A DNA stretch of 19,058 nucleotides from an uncultured Chloroflexota bacterium. Lineage in GTDB: Bacteria > Chloroflexota > Anaerolineae > Aggregatilineales > Phototrophicaceae. Positions 6,706-14,320 of this stretch are shown in pieces. The notes under the pieces are model-generated. The model did no database searches, had not been told where the DNA came from, and saw only the letters and a list, made by a program, of their open reading frames with translations. The position numbers were made by a program, and so were the translations under genes. The stretch is from positions 1-19,058 of the forward strand of contig CALBRY010000318.1 of NCBI GenBank assembly GCA_937927665.1. The letters are read 5' to 3'. The number at the start of each line of letters is the position of its first letter. Positions within the stretch are counted from its first letter, which is position 1.

Positions 6706-8001
6706 CTAGCCGCGCCGCACGGAGATCGCCACCGTATCGCTGCACGGAGTTCCATCGATGACGAAGTTGCTCACGAGTGTGCCGCGCAGTTCGGTTGCGC
6801 TGATCACGTTGAGGTACACAATGCCGTTGGGGATCGGCGAGCCTGGCGCGAAGGTCAGGTTGCCGCTGTAGAAGGCAGAGCCATCTGCCGCGCGCGTCCA
6901 GATATCGCTGCCATAGCGCAGCCGCGCCCCGTTATCCAACACGGTGAGCGTTGCTGCGGCGTTGCCTTCGTATGCATCTGCGACCGGGAACTGCACATTC
7001 CCCGACCCCTGACATGAGGCGTCGATCATCGCTGATAAGAAGGTGATGCGGTAGAAACCACCGAGCGGCACAACCCCTGTGATCACACCGGGCGGGGGCG
7101 GTTCGGAACCACCACCACCAGCGGGCGGCGCACCGGGGACGATGGGCACGATCGGCGGCGCGGAAGTATCGCCGACGTTATCGCAGTCGCCTTCTTCATC
7201 GACTTCATCTGCCGAAACCCAGATTTCGCTGGCGGCGCTCTGGGGAGCGGCTTCGTCTTTATTCAGTTGATACCACACGCCGCCATCATCATCGACAAAG
7301 CGACCATTAACGGTGTAACCATCGCCGATTGGAAGGAAGGCGATCGCGGTGCGGTTTTCGCCCGGACCGACGCGCAGACGCGCTGTATCGCGTGTCGTCA
7401 CGCCCACAGTGCAGGTGCCGCCGCCGCTGCTGCTGGAGCCGCCTGAACTCCCACCCTGACCGAGCGCGCCATTACCGCCGCGTGGGGCGGTATTGAACGA
7501 GATCACCACGGCTTCGATTTCATCGGCGATTTCATCGAGATAGCCGACTTCGCCAACGATGAGGAGTACGCCCCATGATTTATCGTTGAGTTCGATGGCA
7601 TACAGTTGATTATCGTATGTGATGCCCTCGACTTCGGATTCTGTCACATAAAGCGCGGCGTCGCGCCCGTCAATCAGCATCGTTTCGATATCACGCGCGG
7701 CGGGCGGTCGATCAAAGAAATAAAGGGAGAATGATTCTTGTAAAACTTCAACGCCATCCATACTTACGCTGATATCAACCAGCGATTCGAGCAAATCCGG
7801 TTGATACGGGAATGCACCCCAGCCAAAGCCGATCAAACTCAGCGAACCATCGGATCCTTCTTCGATTGTCCAATCATCCGGAACGACGATTTGATAATCG
7901 TCGCCAAGTTCAACCACCTGCGTGCCGGACTGCGCGGTGATCGTGAACGCAGAAAGCAGCACCCATCCAACGACGAAGACCCATGCGAAACGACGCTTCA
8001 T
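6706..8001 (-). CDS. Secreted protein with central SH3b domain and a novel C-terminal domain
   Basis: This 431-residue exported protein has unknown function. The start ATG 8001 is chosen because GGGAG lies 5 bases upstream and the protein then begins MKRRF plus a hydrophobic core, a classic signal peptide probably cleaved near TAQS (about residue 25). The open frame extends to GTG 8097, which would bury the signal. The parts are: an N-terminal globular domain (about 28-170); a Gly/Ser linker (175-196); an SH3b-like domain (about 197-273, with TARLRVGPG); a Pro/Gly linker (278-308); and an unrecognised beta-rich domain (about 314-431). The mature part has four cysteines. C197 and C273 bracket the SH3b domain, and C330 and C420 bracket the C-terminal domain, suggesting two disulfides outside the cytoplasm. 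It has no lipobox. A cell-envelope binding role is an inference from SH3b. Confidence 0.8.
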   Translation of the reverse strand: MKRRFAWVFVVGWVLLSAFTITAQSGTQVVELGDDYQIVVPDDWTIEEGSDGSLSLIGFGWGAFPYQPDLLESLVDISVSMDGVEVLQESFSLYFFDRPPAARDIETMLIDGRDAALYVTESEVEGITYDNQLYAIELNDKSWGVLLIVGEVGYLDEIADEIEAVVISFNTAPRGGNGALGQGGSSGGSSSSGGGTCTVGVTTRDTARLRVGPGENRTAIAFLPIGDGYTVNGRFVDDDGGVWYQLNKDEAAPQSAASEIWVSADEVDEEGDCDNVGDTSAPPIVPIVPGAPPAGGGGSEPPPPGVITGVVPLGGFYRITFLSAMIDASCQGSGNVQFPVADAYEGNAAATLTVLDNGARLRYGSDIWTRAADGSAFYSGNLTFAPGSPIPNGIVYLNVISATELRGTLVSNFVIDGTPCSDTVAISVRRG

Positions 8002-8078
8002 GTTAACTCCCTGCTGCACATGTTCGATACTTCTCAGCGGATCGCCGAGCCGATGATCCACGCGACACGCTGCCGAGA

Positions 8079-8108
8079 ATTTTATCGATTTTGACACGAA
8101 AATAACAA
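8079..8108 (-). promoter_or_regulatory. Candidate promoter of the SH3b protein gene
   Basis: On the minus strand TTGTTA (8108-8103) and TAAAAT (8084-8079) are separated by 18 bases, giving a leader of roughly 70 nt before ATG 8001. The match is moderate. The rest of the divergent gap (8002-8292, about 290 bases) is AT-richer; I found no convincing plus-strand promoter or RNA gene in it. Confidence 0.35.
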
Positions 8109-8292
8109 CGAATGCCTTAACGTTAGTAACGGTTTGCGAGGTGATTTACAACAAAATTTGACAGAACGGGTCTTCACAAACAGCCCGAATTTTATTCAAG
8201 TTCTTTATTGGTATTTAACACAAAATTTGAATACAGTGATGATGTTTCGCAGCGTTTATCGATCCACATACAACGATCATCACATCATCGAC

Positions 8293-8754
8293 ATGGAGAC
8301 AGCATTGAACCCCGAACTATTTGCGGACAATATCGGTATTTCGGTGGAAGACGCACGCGCTATGCTTTCACTTCGCCAGAATCAGTTGATACACTCAGAG
8401 ATGTACCGGGAGTTAGTCAGATCGCTTGATTACACCGCTCTCAGCAATTCTTTGCGGCAGATCCGCGCGCTGTACGAAACTCATCTACCGGAGTTGGTCG
8501 ATTATCTGCGGGATAATCACCAGTATGTTGGTAAGGGAATGACGGCGCTCACACTTGGCAATTGGCTGTTGGGATTCCTGAACATGCCGGATTATCTGGA
8601 TCACTTGATCGAAATTCACAAGAAAGTGCCGCCGTTCGTGCTCACCATCGGGCTGCCGCGCATTCTTGAAATTCTCGATAAGGCAGAGGCATCGAGCGCC
8701 GAATGGAAAAAGGCGATGGCGCTGCTGACGCTGCCGATGTTCGCCGCCCAATAA
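8293..8754 (+). CDS. Unrecognised small helical protein paired with an FAD oxidoreductase
   Basis: I do not recognise this protein. From ATG 8293 it has 153 residues and looks almost wholly alpha-helical, rich in Leu with amphipathic stretches (ALSNSLRQIRALYETHLPELVDYL). A moderately hydrophobic part near the C terminus (PPFVLTIGLPRILEIL) is too polar for a clear membrane segment, and there are no cysteines. The frame is open back to TTG 8134, but codons 8134-8238 have few G/C third positions, unlike the rest, so that part is probably non-coding; ATG 8239 or 8242 is possible. No start has a clear Shine-Dalgarno. The oxidoreductase begins 19 bases after its stop, so the two are almost certainly one operon, and a partner or accessory role is an inference. 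Confidence 0.65.
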   Translation: METALNPELFADNIGISVEDARAMLSLRQNQLIHSEMYRELVRSLDYTALSNSLRQIRALYETHLPELVDYLRDNHQYVGKGMTALTLGNWLLGFLNMPDYLDHLIEIHKKVPPFVLTIGLPRILEILDKAEASSAEWKKAMALLTLPMFAAQ

Positions 8755-8773
8755 ACTCAATAAGGGGAAACTC

Positions 8774-10351
8774 ATGACGCTAAAAACGACATACGACGCG
8801 GTAATCGTAGGCGGAGGTCACAACGGTCTGACGGCGGCGGCGTATCTGGCGCGGGCGGGGGCATCCGTGCTCGTGCTGGAGCGTAAAGACGTGATCGGCG
8901 GTGCGGCGATCAGCGCGCAAGTTTTCCCCGGCATTGATGCGCGGCTTTCGCGCTATTCGTATCTGCTCAGCATGTACCCGTACCGGATTATGCAGGATTT
9001 GGCGCTTGCGCTTGAGCCGCGCCGCCGACCCACCGCGAGTTTCAGCGCGGCGGCGGTCAACGGCAAGATGAAAGGGCTGTTGATTCCTTACGATGATCCG
9101 GCGGCGACTGCCGAACGTTTCCGCGAGTTCACCGGCAGCGCCGATGAATACCGGGGATTCACCGCGTTTTACGAAAAGGTGAGTTTGTTCGCGTCAAAAG
9201 CATGGGAGACGATGACTCAGCCATTGATCACACGCGAGGCGATGCGGGCAATGTTCACAACGCCAGAAGAACGCGCCGCGTGGGAGATGCTGATCGAAAC
9301 GCCGCTCGGCGTCGGGATCGAGCAGCACGTACAGGATGACACCGTGCGCGGAATCCTGTACACCGATGGGGCGATCTGCGTGATGTCACACCCGCATGAT
9401 CCATCGCTCAAGCAGAACCGGACGCTGCTTTATCATGTGATCGGGAATACTGCGGGTGAGTGGCGCGTCCCGGTTGGCGGGATGGGCAGATTAACGAGCG
9501 AATTGGGACGCAAAGCGCGTGAATTTGGCGCGGAGATCGTGACGGATGCTGAAGTGACGGAAATTGCGCCAGCGGGTGATGTGACGATCACATACCGGCA
9601 GGGCGATCAGGTTCGCACGGTGAGCGCACGTTACGCGCTGGTCAACGCCGCGCCCAGTGTGATGGCGGATTTGATCCCCGGTCATGCGCCGATTGCGGCG
9701 GACGAAGGAACCGCATTCAAGATCAATATGGTGCTCAAACGGCTGCCGCGTCTCGCTGTTGAAGGCGTTGATCCGATGCGGGCGTTCGCGGGAACATTCC
9801 ACGTGGATGAGGGATACACGAATATTCAGGCATCGTATCAAGCGGCAAGCGAAGGACGGATGCCGAACCCGATCCCCGGTGAAATCTACTGTCACACGCT
9901 GACCGATCCGTCAATTCTTTCGCCTGAACTTGCGGCACAGGGTTATCACACGCTGACGCTGTACGGCGTCAATGCGGCGCATCGCCTGTTTGCGGCGGAT
10001 AACGAAACGGCGCGGGCGGCGGCGCTGCGAAATTACATTGACGGGATCAACCGCATCCTTGCTGAACCGCTCGAAAGCTGTTTGGCGGTTGATGCGAATG
10101 GGAATCCGTGCATTGAAGCGAAAAGCGCGGTCGATCTCGAACTTGATTTGCAGATGCCGAAGGGACACATTTTCCACAACGATCAAACGTGGCTGTTTGC
10201 CGAATCGCCGTATGAGGCGGGGCAGTGGGGCGTTGAGACGGCGTATGCGAATGTGTTTGTCTGCGGATCGGGGGCGGCGCGCGGCGGCTGTGTGAGCGGG
10301 ATTCCCGGTCACAATGCGGCGATGAAAACGCTCGAAGCGCTGGGATTGTGA
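8774..10351 (+). CDS. PYROXD2-like FAD-dependent oxidoreductase (phytoene desaturase-related fold)
   Basis: This 525-residue flavoenzyme belongs to the NAD(P)/FAD-binding family that includes PYROXD2 and is related to CrtI-type desaturases. The N terminus has the dinucleotide fold DAVIVGGGHNGLTAAAYLARAG (GxGxxG at 13-18), ends its second strand with Glu36, and continues GGAAI (42-46). The C terminus (495-525) has the FAD-closing motif CGSGAARGGCVSGIPGHNAA. The segment SRYSYLLSMYPYRIMQDL (about 57-74) and the full length fit PYROXD2-like proteins better than carotenoid desaturases, and no carotenoid genes are nearby. AGGGGAA precedes the ATG by about 6 bases. The substrate is unknown, and the enzyme is presumably cytoplasmic. 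It is the second gene of a two-gene operon and ends at a hairpin shared with the convergent gene. Confidence 0.9.
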   Translation: MTLKTTYDAVIVGGGHNGLTAAAYLARAGASVLVLERKDVIGGAAISAQVFPGIDARLSRYSYLLSMYPYRIMQDLALALEPRRRPTASFSAAAVNGKMKGLLIPYDDPAATAERFREFTGSADEYRGFTAFYEKVSLFASKAWETMTQPLITREAMRAMFTTPEERAAWEMLIETPLGVGIEQHVQDDTVRGILYTDGAICVMSHPHDPSLKQNRTLLYHVIGNTAGEWRVPVGGMGRLTSELGRKAREFGAEIVTDAEVTEIAPAGDVTITYRQGDQVRTVSARYALVNAAPSVMADLIPGHAPIAADEGTAFKINMVLKRLPRLAVEGVDPMRAFAGTFHVDEGYTNIQASYQAASEGRMPNPIPGEIYCHTLTDPSILSPELAAQGYHTLTLYGVNAAHRLFAADNETARAAALRNYIDGINRILAEPLESCLAVDANGNPCIEAKSAVDLELDLQMPKGHIFHNDQTWLFAESPYEAGQWGVETAYANVFVCGSGAARGGCVSGIPGHNAAMKTLEALGL

Positions 10352-10360
10352 GCGTGAACC

Positions 10361-10381
10361 GGGCGGAGGACTGCTCCGCCC
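10361..10381. terminator. Terminator hairpin between convergent genes
   Basis: GGGCGGAG (10361-10368) and CTCCGCCC (10374-10381) form a perfect 8-bp GC-rich stem with a 5-nt loop, followed on the plus strand by TTTAAT. It lies 9 bases past the oxidoreductase stop and directly against the stop of the minus-strand membrane protein gene. It is a better terminator for plus than for minus transcription. Confidence 0.65.
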
Positions 10382-10382
10382 T

Positions 10383-11912
10383 TTAATCCCCAAAATAGCG
10401 ATAGACCAGTGTTTCGGCAGACTGTAACTCGGCGCGATAATACTGGTTGATCACCTGACGCATGCGGGGCGACCAACGCTCCATGCGTAATTCAGGGTTA
10501 CGCATCGGGTTATACATCAACACAAGCGGATATTCTCCGCGCCGCATGGCATCGAGCAGGGGTGTTTCGTCCCATAAGCCCGCCGCCGCAAGCTGAGTCA
10601 TCTCGAAGGGCTGCAAAACGATCCGCCGTCCGGCGAGTATGAGCAATCCGGCATGTTCATCTGCGAGAATGGGCGCGCTTTCGGCGGCGATGACCGATGA
10701 CAGCCGCGCCATCCCCACGCGCCGATCTTCGATGCGATCCGCCGAGAGCGCGTAATACTTGGCATCGCTCAAGCCGATCAACAGAAGAATCTGCGCCGCC
10801 GCCGCGCCGATCAAGAGCGCTTTGAGGATGTGAATTTTCCGCGCCGACGCGATCAACGCACCAGCCGCAAGCGACAACCCCGCGATCAACTCGTACAGGT
10901 AATTGATATCTGAGCCGACTTTGCTGATCGTGAATGCGACCGCGAATCCGCCGAGGAGATAGGCGGCGATCAACCACCAAGCGCGCGATTTGTGCAGCCA
11001 TCCGCCGATGATCCAGATCGCGCCGCCTGCCAGCGCGATCGGCAGCCAGTGGAGAAACTCATCGACATAGAAATTGACCAGTGTTGAATCGAGCGCGTTC
11101 ACGTTGGCGGTGACGATGTGAAAGAAAATACCGCCGCGTGTGACCACGAGAAGCGGTAAAAAGATGCCGAGGATCAGCGCGGCATACAGGATGGCGAAAC
11201 TGACCGCCCGCACCGGGGAGACACGCCCCCATAACCAGATGCACGCGGCAAGCGGCGCGGCAAGCAGATAGGTTTGGCGGGTATACGCCGCCGCCGCGAG
11301 GAGAATCATGCTGAGCAGATTGATAAAGCGGTTTTCGGGATGCCATGCGATCAAGAATAGACCGGATAGACTGAGCGCCAACGCCAGCGTATCCACCCGC
11401 GCCAGTGATGCCCAATGGAGCAGATACGGCATGCTGATAAACAGCAATCCGCCGACAATCGCCGCGATCCCGTCCTGAAATAGGACGCCGATAATTCCGG
11501 CGATCAAGAGTGCCGCCGCCGCGCCGCTCACCAGCGAGATGAGGCGACCGTACCAGAACGCCGCACCAACGGCGCGCACGAATGGGACTTGTACGAACAG
11601 ATAAACAGGCGGGTAATTGGTGATGGTGTAGGGGGGCTGCGATAAATCCGCCGGATATAGGTTTTCGCCTGCCGCCAGCCGCACCGCTTGATCAAGCAGC
11701 GGGCTTTCGCCGTAATTGAGCGGATACGGATAAGCAAGCGCGACACGCGCATGATCGATGAATAGGCGGATGGCGTGCCCGCCAACGATAAGTACAGCGA
11801 TCAAACTGAGCGCGATCAACAACCGCCCCGCCATCCATACCGCACAGCCTATCCCGGGTGCGTTCGGCGGTCGATCAGCGGCGTAAGCGTATGAGGTGCG
11901 GGGGGCACTCAT
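10383..11912 (-). CDS. Multi-pass membrane protein, GT39/ArnT-like glycosyltransferase candidate
   Basis: This is an integral membrane protein of about 509 residues with roughly ten hydrophobic helices, starting near residue 27. Its first extracytoplasmic loop contains NYGESPLLDQA (Glu69), followed by YPAD and NYPPVYL (about 99-105). Lipid-sugar-dependent GT-C glycosyltransferases of the GT39/ArnT type keep an acidic catalytic residue in this loop, so Glu69 is the candidate. A soluble C-terminal part (about 390-509) follows the last helix. The start ATG 11912 is chosen because GAGGAA lies 10 bases upstream; the frame runs to GTG 11975 but would overlap a TATAAT box. It would act at the outer face of the membrane, adding a sugar to lipid, protein or glycan. 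The acceptor is unknown, and it is a single-gene unit without other envelope-sugar genes nearby. Confidence 0.75.
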   Translation of the reverse strand: MSAPRTSYAYAADRPPNAPGIGCAVWMAGRLLIALSLIAVLIVGGHAIRLFIDHARVALAYPYPLNYGESPLLDQAVRLAAGENLYPADLSQPPYTITNYPPVYLFVQVPFVRAVGAAFWYGRLISLVSGAAAALLIAGIIGVLFQDGIAAIVGGLLFISMPYLLHWASLARVDTLALALSLSGLFLIAWHPENRFINLLSMILLAAAAYTRQTYLLAAPLAACIWLWGRVSPVRAVSFAILYAALILGIFLPLLVVTRGGIFFHIVTANVNALDSTLVNFYVDEFLHWLPIALAGGAIWIIGGWLHKSRAWWLIAAYLLGGFAVAFTISKVGSDINYLYELIAGLSLAAGALIASARKIHILKALLIGAAAAQILLLIGLSDAKYYALSADRIEDRRVGMARLSSVIAAESAPILADEHAGLLILAGRRIVLQPFEMTQLAAAGLWDETPLLDAMRRGEYPLVLMYNPMRNPELRMERWSPRMRQVINQYYRAELQSAETLVYRYFGD

Positions 11913-11957
11913 CGTCGGTTTATTCCTCAAATAAACAGAGTGCTGAATCTCGTCTCT

Positions 11958-11963
11958 ATTATA
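11958..11963 (-). promoter_or_regulatory. Candidate -10 element (TATAAT) of the membrane protein gene
   Basis: A perfect TATAAT is read on the minus strand about 46 bases before ATG 11912, with no recognisable -35 box. Just upstream, 11964-11992 holds a broken dyad: GACACG/CGTGTC outer arms and ACGCT/AGCGT inner arms around TAG. It lies where a regulator would contact both this promoter and the divergent trpS promoter. Confidence 0.45.
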
Positions 11964-11992
11964 GACACGGATCACGCTTAGAGCGTCGTGTC

Positions 11993-12022
11993 TTGACGCA
12001 TCCTAAGCAGCACGACTAACAT
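11993..12022 (+). promoter_or_regulatory. Probable sigma-70 promoter of trpS
   Basis: TTGACG (11993-11998) and TAACAT (12017-12022) are separated by 18 bases. The predicted start near 12029 gives a leader of about 32 nt before the trpS ATG, too short for a T-box or a leader-peptide attenuator. Confidence 0.6.
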
Positions 12023-12060
12023 CATGGCATTCAATGAACACCATAGGAAGTTTAGGAACA

Positions 12061-13077
12061 ATGACCGAAATTGTACGTAAACGTATCCTGACGGGCGACC
12101 GCCCGACGGGAAAACTTCATCTCGGACATTATGTTGGGTCGCTGCAAAATCGGGTGCGGCTTCAGCATGAATACGAGTGTTTCTTCATCGTTGCCGACCT
12201 GCATATGCTGACGACGAAACCGGAACGCGAATATATCGCGGCGCTGCGGGAAAATGTTCAGGATATTGTGCTCGATTATCTCGCTGTCGGAATCGACCCG
12301 GAAATCAGCACAATTTTCTTACAAAGCGCGGTGCAGGAAGAATACGAACTCAACCTGATCTTCGAAATGATGATCACGGTCAGCCGTTTGGAGCGCGTGC
12401 CGAGCATCAAGGATATGGCACAAGCCGCGAACCTCGGCGATTCGCTCCCGCTCGGTCTGCTCGGTTATCCGGTGCTGCAAGCGGCGGATATTCTGCTCCC
12501 GCGCGCGACACTCGTTCCGGTGGGCAAAGATAACGAGTCGCATCTGGAAGTGACCCGCGAAATCGCACGCCGTTTTAATAACCTGTACGGCGAAGTTTTC
12601 CCGATCCCCGATACGCTGATCGGCGATGTGCCGACGCTGGTCGGTACGGATGGACTGGGTAAGATGAGTAAATCGCTCGGTAATGCGATTCTGCTCAGTG
12701 ACAGCAAGGCGGAAGTGGATCGCAAGGTGCGCGGCATGTACACCGATCCTGCCCGTATCCGCGCCGATATTCCCGGCACGGTTGAAGGCAACCCTGTATT
12801 CATCTATCACGATGTGTTTAACCCGAATGTCGCTGAAGTGGATGATTTGAAAGAACGTTATCGTCAGGGCAAGGTTGGCGATGTGGAAGTGAAAAAGAAG
12901 CTGGCGCTGGCGATCAATAACTTCCTTGAGCCGCTCCGCGAACGCCGCGCTAAATACGAAGCGAATCCGCGCATGGTTGAAGAAATTTTGATCGCGGGAA
13001 CGGAAAGGATGCGCGCCGAAGCCCGCGAAACGATGGCGCTGGTGCATGAGGCGATGGGGATGTATCGACCGCGGTAG
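12061..13077 (+). CDS. trpS: Tryptophanyl-tRNA synthetase
   Basis: This class I aminoacyl-tRNA synthetase charges tRNA-Trp with tryptophan in the cytoplasm. At 338 residues it has the normal bacterial length. The HIGH-type signature is HLGH (20-23) within TGDRPTGKLHLGHYVG, and the KMSKS loop is intact at residues 201-205 (GLGKMSKSLGN). The core stretch GYPVLQAADILL is also typical of TrpRS rather than TyrRS. The frame is open to ATG 12034, but ATG 12061 matches family N termini and has AGGAAG 10 bases upstream. It is the first gene of a plus-strand run; a DUF3179 gene follows after 79 bases with no terminator between, so the two may share a transcript. Confidence 0.97.
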   Translation: MTEIVRKRILTGDRPTGKLHLGHYVGSLQNRVRLQHEYECFFIVADLHMLTTKPEREYIAALRENVQDIVLDYLAVGIDPEISTIFLQSAVQEEYELNLIFEMMITVSRLERVPSIKDMAQAANLGDSLPLGLLGYPVLQAADILLPRATLVPVGKDNESHLEVTREIARRFNNLYGEVFPIPDTLIGDVPTLVGTDGLGKMSKSLGNAILLSDSKAEVDRKVRGMYTDPARIRADIPGTVEGNPVFIYHDVFNPNVAEVDDLKERYRQGKVGDVEVKKKLALAINNFLEPLRERRAKYEANPRMVEEILIAGTERMRAEARETMALVHEAMGMYRPR

Positions 13078-13156
13078 GCGGAGAGGCGCGGCGAAATATC
13101 TGGCGTTTGCCAGCGTCTATGGTTTGACGGCAGTTGAGCAGCACAGGAGCTGATCG

Positions 13157-14128
13157 ATGGCGGAAGGCAAACCGTTCGACGTTTCGCGGGCGATGCTGGA
13201 AGATTACATCGACTCGCGGAAATATCCCGCACGGCTGGAAGTGAGCGATGCTGCACCGCTCCAACGCGCACTGGAAGCAGGACACTTAACACCGGATACC
13301 CGTCTGCTCACGTTTGAAGCAGACGGGATGCTCTACGCGGTTCCGCTCGAAATTGTGATGGTACATAACGTGATTCAGGGGGAAATTCCGGGAAAACCCG
13401 CGTGGATCATGACGTTTTGCCTCGCGTGTAATACGGGCATGGTATTTGATCCGGTGGTGGATGGGCAAACGCTCCATTTTCGGCGGCGCGGCGGTTATGA
13501 GGGCATGCTCTTAATCTACGACGACGAAACCGGCACATACTGGCAGCACATCACCGGAAAGGCGCTGCACGGCGCAAGCGCAGGAAAGGCACTGCGGCAG
13601 ATCGCATCAACACGGCAGATGAACGCCGCCGAAATCCACACGCGCCCGGATGTGCTGTTCTTCACGGCAGCATTGACGAGCGATCAGGAAAGACTCTCCG
13701 GAATTGCCGATAAAATGCGCGCCGAACCGAATTTGAACGAAACGACGATCCTGAGCACGATCGCTGAGGAGGATAAACGCCGTCCACGTTTTGAGCTTGG
13801 CTTGGGTATGTGGGATGATCATGCAAGCGCATTTTTGCCGCTGACGACGGTGCATGTGCATGATCATGTCGTGCGGACGAAGTTGGGCAATCGGGCAGTG
13901 ATCGTGTACCAGCAGCCGGAGGCGCTTTCGCCTGTGGCGGTGTATCTGGAAAGTGAAACGGCGGTTTGGGAAGGCGATCGACTGCGGCTGGATAAGGGCG
14001 GATATATTCAAGATGATATTTACCACACGCCGGACGGCATCCAGCCAATCGAACGCCCGAATCAACTGCTGATGCGGTGGTTCGGGTTCGCGCTCACGTT
14101 TCCTGATTGTGATGTTTGTATCGCATGA
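13157..14128 (+). CDS. Divergent DUF3179-like protein with paired CxxC motifs
   Basis: This 323-residue protein of unknown biochemical role matches DUF3179 by the ordered pattern VHNVIQGEIPGKPAWIMTFCLACNTGMVF (69-97), LLIYDDETGTYWQ (118-130) and KALHGASAGKAL (135-146); the usual family forms are HEIVND, CPLC and YDRxTxSxWxQ. Unlike many relatives it has no signal peptide, so it is probably cytoplasmic. Its only four cysteines form two CxxC pairs, C88/C91 in the conserved motif and C318/C321 in the last six residues, suggesting a metal or redox site joining the two ends. The ATG has AGGAG 7 bases upstream. It follows trpS by 79 bases, but nothing suggests a shared function. Family assignment is moderate to good; function is unknown. 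Confidence 0.8.
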   Translation: MAEGKPFDVSRAMLEDYIDSRKYPARLEVSDAAPLQRALEAGHLTPDTRLLTFEADGMLYAVPLEIVMVHNVIQGEIPGKPAWIMTFCLACNTGMVFDPVVDGQTLHFRRRGGYEGMLLIYDDETGTYWQHITGKALHGASAGKALRQIASTRQMNAAEIHTRPDVLFFTAALTSDQERLSGIADKMRAEPNLNETTILSTIAEEDKRRPRFELGLGMWDDHASAFLPLTTVHVHDHVVRTKLGNRAVIVYQQPEALSPVAVYLESETAVWEGDRLRLDKGGYIQDDIYHTPDGIQPIERPNQLLMRWFGFALTFPDCDVCIA

Positions 14129-14131
14129 GGC

Positions 14132-14161
14132 TTGACTCACGTTCAAGTGTACCGATATACT
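14132..14161 (+). promoter_or_regulatory. Strong sigma-70 promoter of the metG leader
   Basis: TTGACT (14132-14137) and TATACT (14156-14161) are separated by 18 bases, with one mismatch to consensus in each box. The predicted start coincides with the A of ATG 14168, so the first product would be a leaderless message. It begins just 3 bases after the stop of the DUF3179 gene. Confidence 0.7.
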
Positions 14162-14167
14162 GACCTT

Positions 14168-14245
14168 ATGAACACGGATGCTGCACAGCGTTTTTCGATG
14201 CGAATGAGCCGCCTTTCCCAGTTGAGTGGAAGGTTGGTCGCTTAA
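14168..14245 (+). CDS. Putative 25-residue leaderless leader peptide of metG
   Basis: ATG 14168 opens a 25-codon frame ending at TAA 14243-14245, six bases after the TATACT box. The mRNA would therefore start at or next to the initiation codon, and no Shine-Dalgarno is needed. The peptide is basic and Ser/Leu-rich, with the internal segment RFSMRMSRLSQLSGR. Met codons lie at positions 11 and 13 (14198-14200 and 14204-14206), shortly before the hairpins that lead to the terminator. In ribosome-mediated attenuators the leader codons match the amino acid made or used by the downstream enzyme, and here that enzyme is methionyl-tRNA synthetase. It could also be a chance ORF, since three Met in 25 is suggestive rather than extreme. 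Confidence 0.45.
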   Translation: MNTDAAQRFSMRMSRLSQLSGRLVA

Positions 14246-14280
14246 ACGCGCCCCAGCGCCGTTTCCCAAATTTGGAAAAC

Positions 14281-14320
14281 AGCCGCCTATCCGCTCAATG
14301 GATAGGCGGCTTTATTTTGT
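14281..14320 (+). terminator. Very stable intrinsic terminator in the metG leader (candidate attenuator)
   Basis: AGCCGCCTATCC (14281-14292) and GGATAGGCGGCT (14300-14311) pair perfectly over 12 bases with a 7-nt loop, followed by TTATTTTGT. It lies between the leader promoter and metG (ATG 14376). Two upstream segments could compete with it. GGTTGGTCGCT (14232-14242) pairs imperfectly with the left arm, with 9 pairs, two mismatches and one bulge. AGCCGCCT is also duplicated at 14207-14214. A near-palindrome (GTTTCCCAAA/TTTGGAAAAC, 14261-14280) abuts the stem. Alternatively it simply ends the upstream transcripts. Confidence 0.85.

Noticed and set aside
8001..8097. GTG-initiated 32-residue extension of the SH3b protein
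   Set aside because: It would hide the signal peptide, and the internal ATG has a good GGGAG site.
12319..13047. Long minus-strand ORF (242 codons) opposite trpS
   Set aside because: It is an antisense shadow of a highly conserved gene, rich in His/Arg/Phe from the reverse of common codons, with no family motif.
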